A stretch of 64,000 nt of DNA. It comes from Populus alba. Taxonomy: Eukaryota; Streptophyta; Magnoliopsida; Malpighiales; Salicaceae. Every line of letters starts with the position of its first letter. Position 1 is the stretch's first letter. Under the pieces are notes generated by a model. It searched no databases. It was not told the DNA's origin and saw only the letters and a list, made by a program, of their open reading frames with translations. Positions 62,001 through 64,000 of this stretch are shown piece by piece. The position numbers and the translations under genes were made by a program. The stretch is from the NCBI RefSeq assembly GCF_005239225.2, contig NC_133299.1, forward strand, positions 13,937,154 through 14,001,153, written 5' to 3'.

Positions 62001-62518
62001 GAAGTTAGATTGTCAGTGAATTGCATCACAAGTTTTTTTTTTTCTACTTTTAATGTAATGAAAAACCATATTTGGTTAGCATGAGTCAAACGGGTATGTG
62101 AGATTTTCTGGTTACAATATATCCTAGCTCCGCCCATCCATGTCATATCAAACTAGTATGTATCTGCGATTCCAGTTTAACTGCCTGTTAGAACTCCTGA
62201 ATTGCATCTCTACTATCAAAATGTTTATGATCCATTCATGGGTCCAAATCATGACTTCATGGAGAGAGAGAGAGATGCTTTTAGGAGATGACATGGCAAA
62301 GAGGAGGTTCATATGATACTTGTAAACATTCTTTTGGGCTTGAGATATAGGCTAAGGTCTCTACGAAATACTTTCTTGCACTTGTTTGTGTATATCGAAT
62401 TGCTTTTTCCTGCCACCTTGCACCAGGTCTTCCTAAAATCTCAATCTCTTTTAGGCTGGGCACAAAAAGGGGACCGTGGGAAATGGTCTGGGTGAATTCG
62501 CAACAGGAAAGCGAGTGA
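56071..62518 (+). CDS. DTX44: MATE-family transporter, DETOXIFICATION 44-like (13 exons)
   Basis: Multidrug and toxic compound extrusion (MATE) antiporter with about 12 membrane helices. Exons: 56071-56381, 56487-56608, 56699-56836, 56918-57060, 57920-58055, 58445-58541, 58681-58781, 59593-59756, 60764-60835, 60952-61068, 61565-61660, 61740-61861, 62455-62518. The frame is open across all junctions, giving 560 residues. Residues 1-100 are Ser/Thr/Asn-rich and basic, like a plastid transit peptide, as annotated for DTX44. The MatE core starts at EILSIALPAALALAADPIAS, with SLVDTAYVGHIG, AEQFLTLRAFGAPP, GTFRGFMDTKTPLYA, GNLLNAILD, QMAGHQICMQVW and QPMNALAFVLDGLYYG. The C terminus is LGTKRGPWEMVW. 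Intron 5 appears to be GC-AG (ATTG/GCAAGT); this is the only donor that keeps the frame. Substrate cannot be read; relatives FRD3/MATE carry citrate. Duplications occur in introns 8 and 12. Confidence 0.93.
59749..60100 (+). repeat. Tandem duplication covering the exon 8 donor in the MATE gene
   Basis: About 190 bp duplicated in tandem: ctGGCCAGgtaaagagtg at the real exon 8 end (59756) recurs as atGGCCAGgtacatagtg at about 59941-59958, followed by matching text (TGTGAAATTGCATT, CTGACATTTTGATGTTCATA-like). The second copy keeps a GT and is a potential decoy 5' splice site. Confidence 0.75.
61884..61983 (+). repeat. 50 bp tandem duplication in MATE intron 12
   Basis: Two adjacent 50 bp units starting AACTTTTCTTCCAA and ending in AATCATATAG/AATCATATAA, differing at a few positions. 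Confidence 0.85.
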
Positions 62519-62820
62519 GATGGCTCAACAGTGTAGGCTTGTGATGCCATACGAGGACAGGGTCCTACAACATGGCGCCAAGAGTACTCAAGACGAGATA
62601 TTGAAAACCATCGAGCAACACCCATCGGTGCGCCCTAGATCATGCTGTCTTAATGGAACTTGAAATGGATTGCATCTTTGTTGATGGAGGTGGCTGTTAA
62701 AGGGTTGATTATTACTGAACTCACTTGTTACGACAGTGGCTGATTTTAGAAATAGTGAGCTAGAACAAATTATTGTATATGGAGAATTCTAGTTAGGAGC
62801 TGAAAAGCCATTTTTTTCTC

Positions 62821-62886
<66 letters not shown>

Positions 62887-63254
62887 TGTAATGAGAGGAC
62901 AAATCTAGACAGAAACTTGCCAAGATTTTGCAAGAGCTATAGAAATGCTCCTTTTAGCATCTCTTACGAGTGATTGTCAGCATATTGTACGAGATTGTTC
63001 CCCTCTCAAAGGAACTACATATTCTATAGAAATGACATGCATACGAAGTCAGAAAAGCTTTGTACAAGATTGTTAAAATTCTCTGCTGGGAGTTCAAAGA
63101 GATTGAATTGCTACAGATCCTTCCACCGCAGATAGAGTAAAAGAGAGACATATATATCAGGCTAAGGTTCAAAAATTACAGCTAGCTTTAGCACCATCAA
63201 TGGTACTCGCCGCTAGATACCAAAGCAACTTGTTTTATTGATACTCGAATATTA
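62519..63254. other. Convergent spacer with (TA)n microsatellite
   Basis: 3' UTR of the MATE gene, a long TA microsatellite at 62826-62882, then sequence that is probably the 3' UTR of the minus-strand gene ending at 63255. No other gene seen. Confidence 0.5.
62826..62882. repeat. (TA)n microsatellite
   Basis: Uninterrupted TA run of about 57 bp. Confidence 0.95.
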
Positions 63255-64000
63255 CTAGAATTGTAATTCATGGAACCAGGGATCAAGCAATTCCGGCTCT
63301 CCAACTAAGCCCCAGTTGATGTCCTGCTTCAACAGATCAAAATTACAGCCCCCACCTAAATCTGCCTCCTGAATGAAGCTCAAGCTCCCTGGTAGATTGG
63401 TTCCTGGGCTCTGCAACTGGCAGGAGAGTTCAGGTGGCCGTCCACTCTGTAACTGGCAGGGGAGTTCAGGTGGCCTTCCACTCTGTAACTGGCTTGCAGC
63501 ATGAACCTCGCCGTGAACATACCCATAATTCCTCTCTGCCTTTAAAGCAAAACTGTCAGAAATACCTTGGACAGAAGGCTTGATATCAATTTCCGGATTG
63601 CATAAACCCAGGTTTATGTCATCATGCCTGGCCTCAAAGTGGTTAGAGTCAGCATGAACCTCGCCGTGAACATACCCATAATTCCTCTCTCCCTTTGAAG
63701 CACCACTGTCAGAAATACCTTGGACAGAAGGCTTGATATCAATTTCTGGATTGCATAAACCCAGGTTTATGTCATCATGCCTGGCCTCAAAGTGGTTAGA
63801 GTTACCACCTGTCAAGCCTGAAAACACTTCTCCCGTCGTTAATGGCATCTGAGCATCATAGAAAGATTTGCGATCAGTTCTCATATCATGGTCGGAATAC
63901 AAGCATTCATGGAGTCTGCTGCTCAATCTGGATTCCGCAATCTCATTCTTTAATTTATTTTCTACATTTTCAGTCTCATTCTGCAAGAAATCATATCTGT
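63255..64000 (-). CDS. 3' exon of an unidentified gene with internal tandem repeats (partial)
   Basis: Last exon of a gene running off the right edge. The stop at 63255 follows DPWFHELQF. The frame stays open to the edge, and a possible acceptor TTCTTGCAG lies at about 63989-63981, so the exon may start at 63980. About 242 residues are visible, hydrophilic and likely disordered. Residues 63-113 and 114-164 (counted from 63986) are a near-identical 51-residue tandem duplication (SNHFEARHDDINLGLCNPEI...). They are followed by two 12-residue units QLQSGRPPEL(P/S)C and a third partial one. The motifs DINLGL (twice) and DINWGL recur. I do not recognise the family securely. A GARP/MYB-like regulator is a guess, because such genes (At2g38300/At2g40260 as I recall) neighbour PYL4/PYL6 in Arabidopsis and have similar acidic, disordered tails; the DNA-binding exons would lie outside. 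Confidence 0.6.
   Translation of the reverse strand, partial: RYDFLQNETENVENKLKNEIAESRLSSRLHECLYSDHDMRTDRKSFYDAQMPLTTGEVFSGLTGGNSNHFEARHDDINLGLCNPEIDIKPSVQGISDSGASKGERNYGYVHGEVHADSNHFEARHDDINLGLCNPEIDIKPSVQGISDSFALKAERNYGYVHGEVHAASQLQSGRPPELPCQLQSGRPPELSCQLQSPGTNLPGSLSFIQEADLGGGCNFDLLKQDINWGLVGEPELLDPWFHELQF
63420..63491 (-). repeat. 36 bp tandem repeat in coding sequence
   Basis: Two 36 bp units encoding QLQSGRPPELPC and QLQSGRPPELSC, followed by a degenerate third (QLQSPGTNLPG). Confidence 0.9.
63495..63800 (-). repeat. 153 bp tandem duplication in coding sequence
   Basis: Units 63648-63800 and 63495-63647 are in frame and nearly identical (protein differences at about four positions: GAS/FAL, G/A and the last residue), so the duplication is recent. 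Confidence 0.92.

Noticed and set aside
1..64000. CRISPR arrays, bacterial operons or phage-like systems
   Set aside because: Nothing of the kind is present. The sequence is plant nuclear DNA and the repeats are transposon-derived or microsatellites.

Overview
This is nuclear DNA from a flowering plant. It is very AT-rich between genes, its genes have GT-AG introns, it has a plant ABA receptor, plant cell-wall acetyltransferases and MIR390, and it is full of decayed retroelements and short dispersed repeats. Gene content and repeat style fit Populus or another Salicaceae species; that assignment is inference.

Layout. 0-6.2 kb: repeats, including a decayed Copia relic on the minus strand. 6.3-7.2 kb: an intronless PYR/PYL ABA-receptor gene of the PYL4-6 type (+). 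7.2-19.9 kb: intergenic, with a local ~0.9 kb duplication (9566-10410 / 11164-12146), a ~460 bp tandem repeat (16328-17238) and a perfect 17 bp inverted repeat. 19.9-28.0 kb: two tandem TRICHOME BIREFRINGENCE-LIKE (TBL) genes (+), with a tRNA-Leu(AAG) gene inside an intron of the first. 28.8-29.8 kb: a two-exon, unusually short BES1/BZR1-type gene (-). 31.36-33.94 kb: a BRCA2 pseudogene (-). It keeps introns and recognisable BRC repeats and OB-fold exons, but has nonsense codons at positions 2 and 4, frameshifts and a missing middle. 37.6-40.0 kb: a complete but non-autonomous gag-only LTR retrotransposon (-) with perfect 5 bp target-site duplications. 40-51.9 kb: repeats and unexplained less AT-rich islands. 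52.0 kb: MIR390 (+), with mature and star strands both readable. 56.1-62.5 kb: a 13-exon MATE transporter of the DTX44 type (+), with a predicted plastid-targeting N terminus. 63.25-64 kb: the 3' part of an unidentified gene (-) with recent internal tandem duplications, running off the window.

Context. From recalled Arabidopsis gene order, PYL4, TBL34 and DTX44 are consecutive loci on chromosome 2, and PYL6 lies beside TBL33. The PYL - TBL - TBL - ... - MATE order here therefore looks like an ancestral neighbourhood, expanded by repeats and by the insertion or retention of the BZR-like gene, BRCA2 relic and MIR390. The genes act in separate processes (ABA perception, polysaccharide O-acetylation, brassinosteroid-type transcription, TAS3/ARF silencing, plastid-envelope transport). 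I see no operon-like joint function. All exon models were assembled by eye from splice sites and reading-frame continuity.
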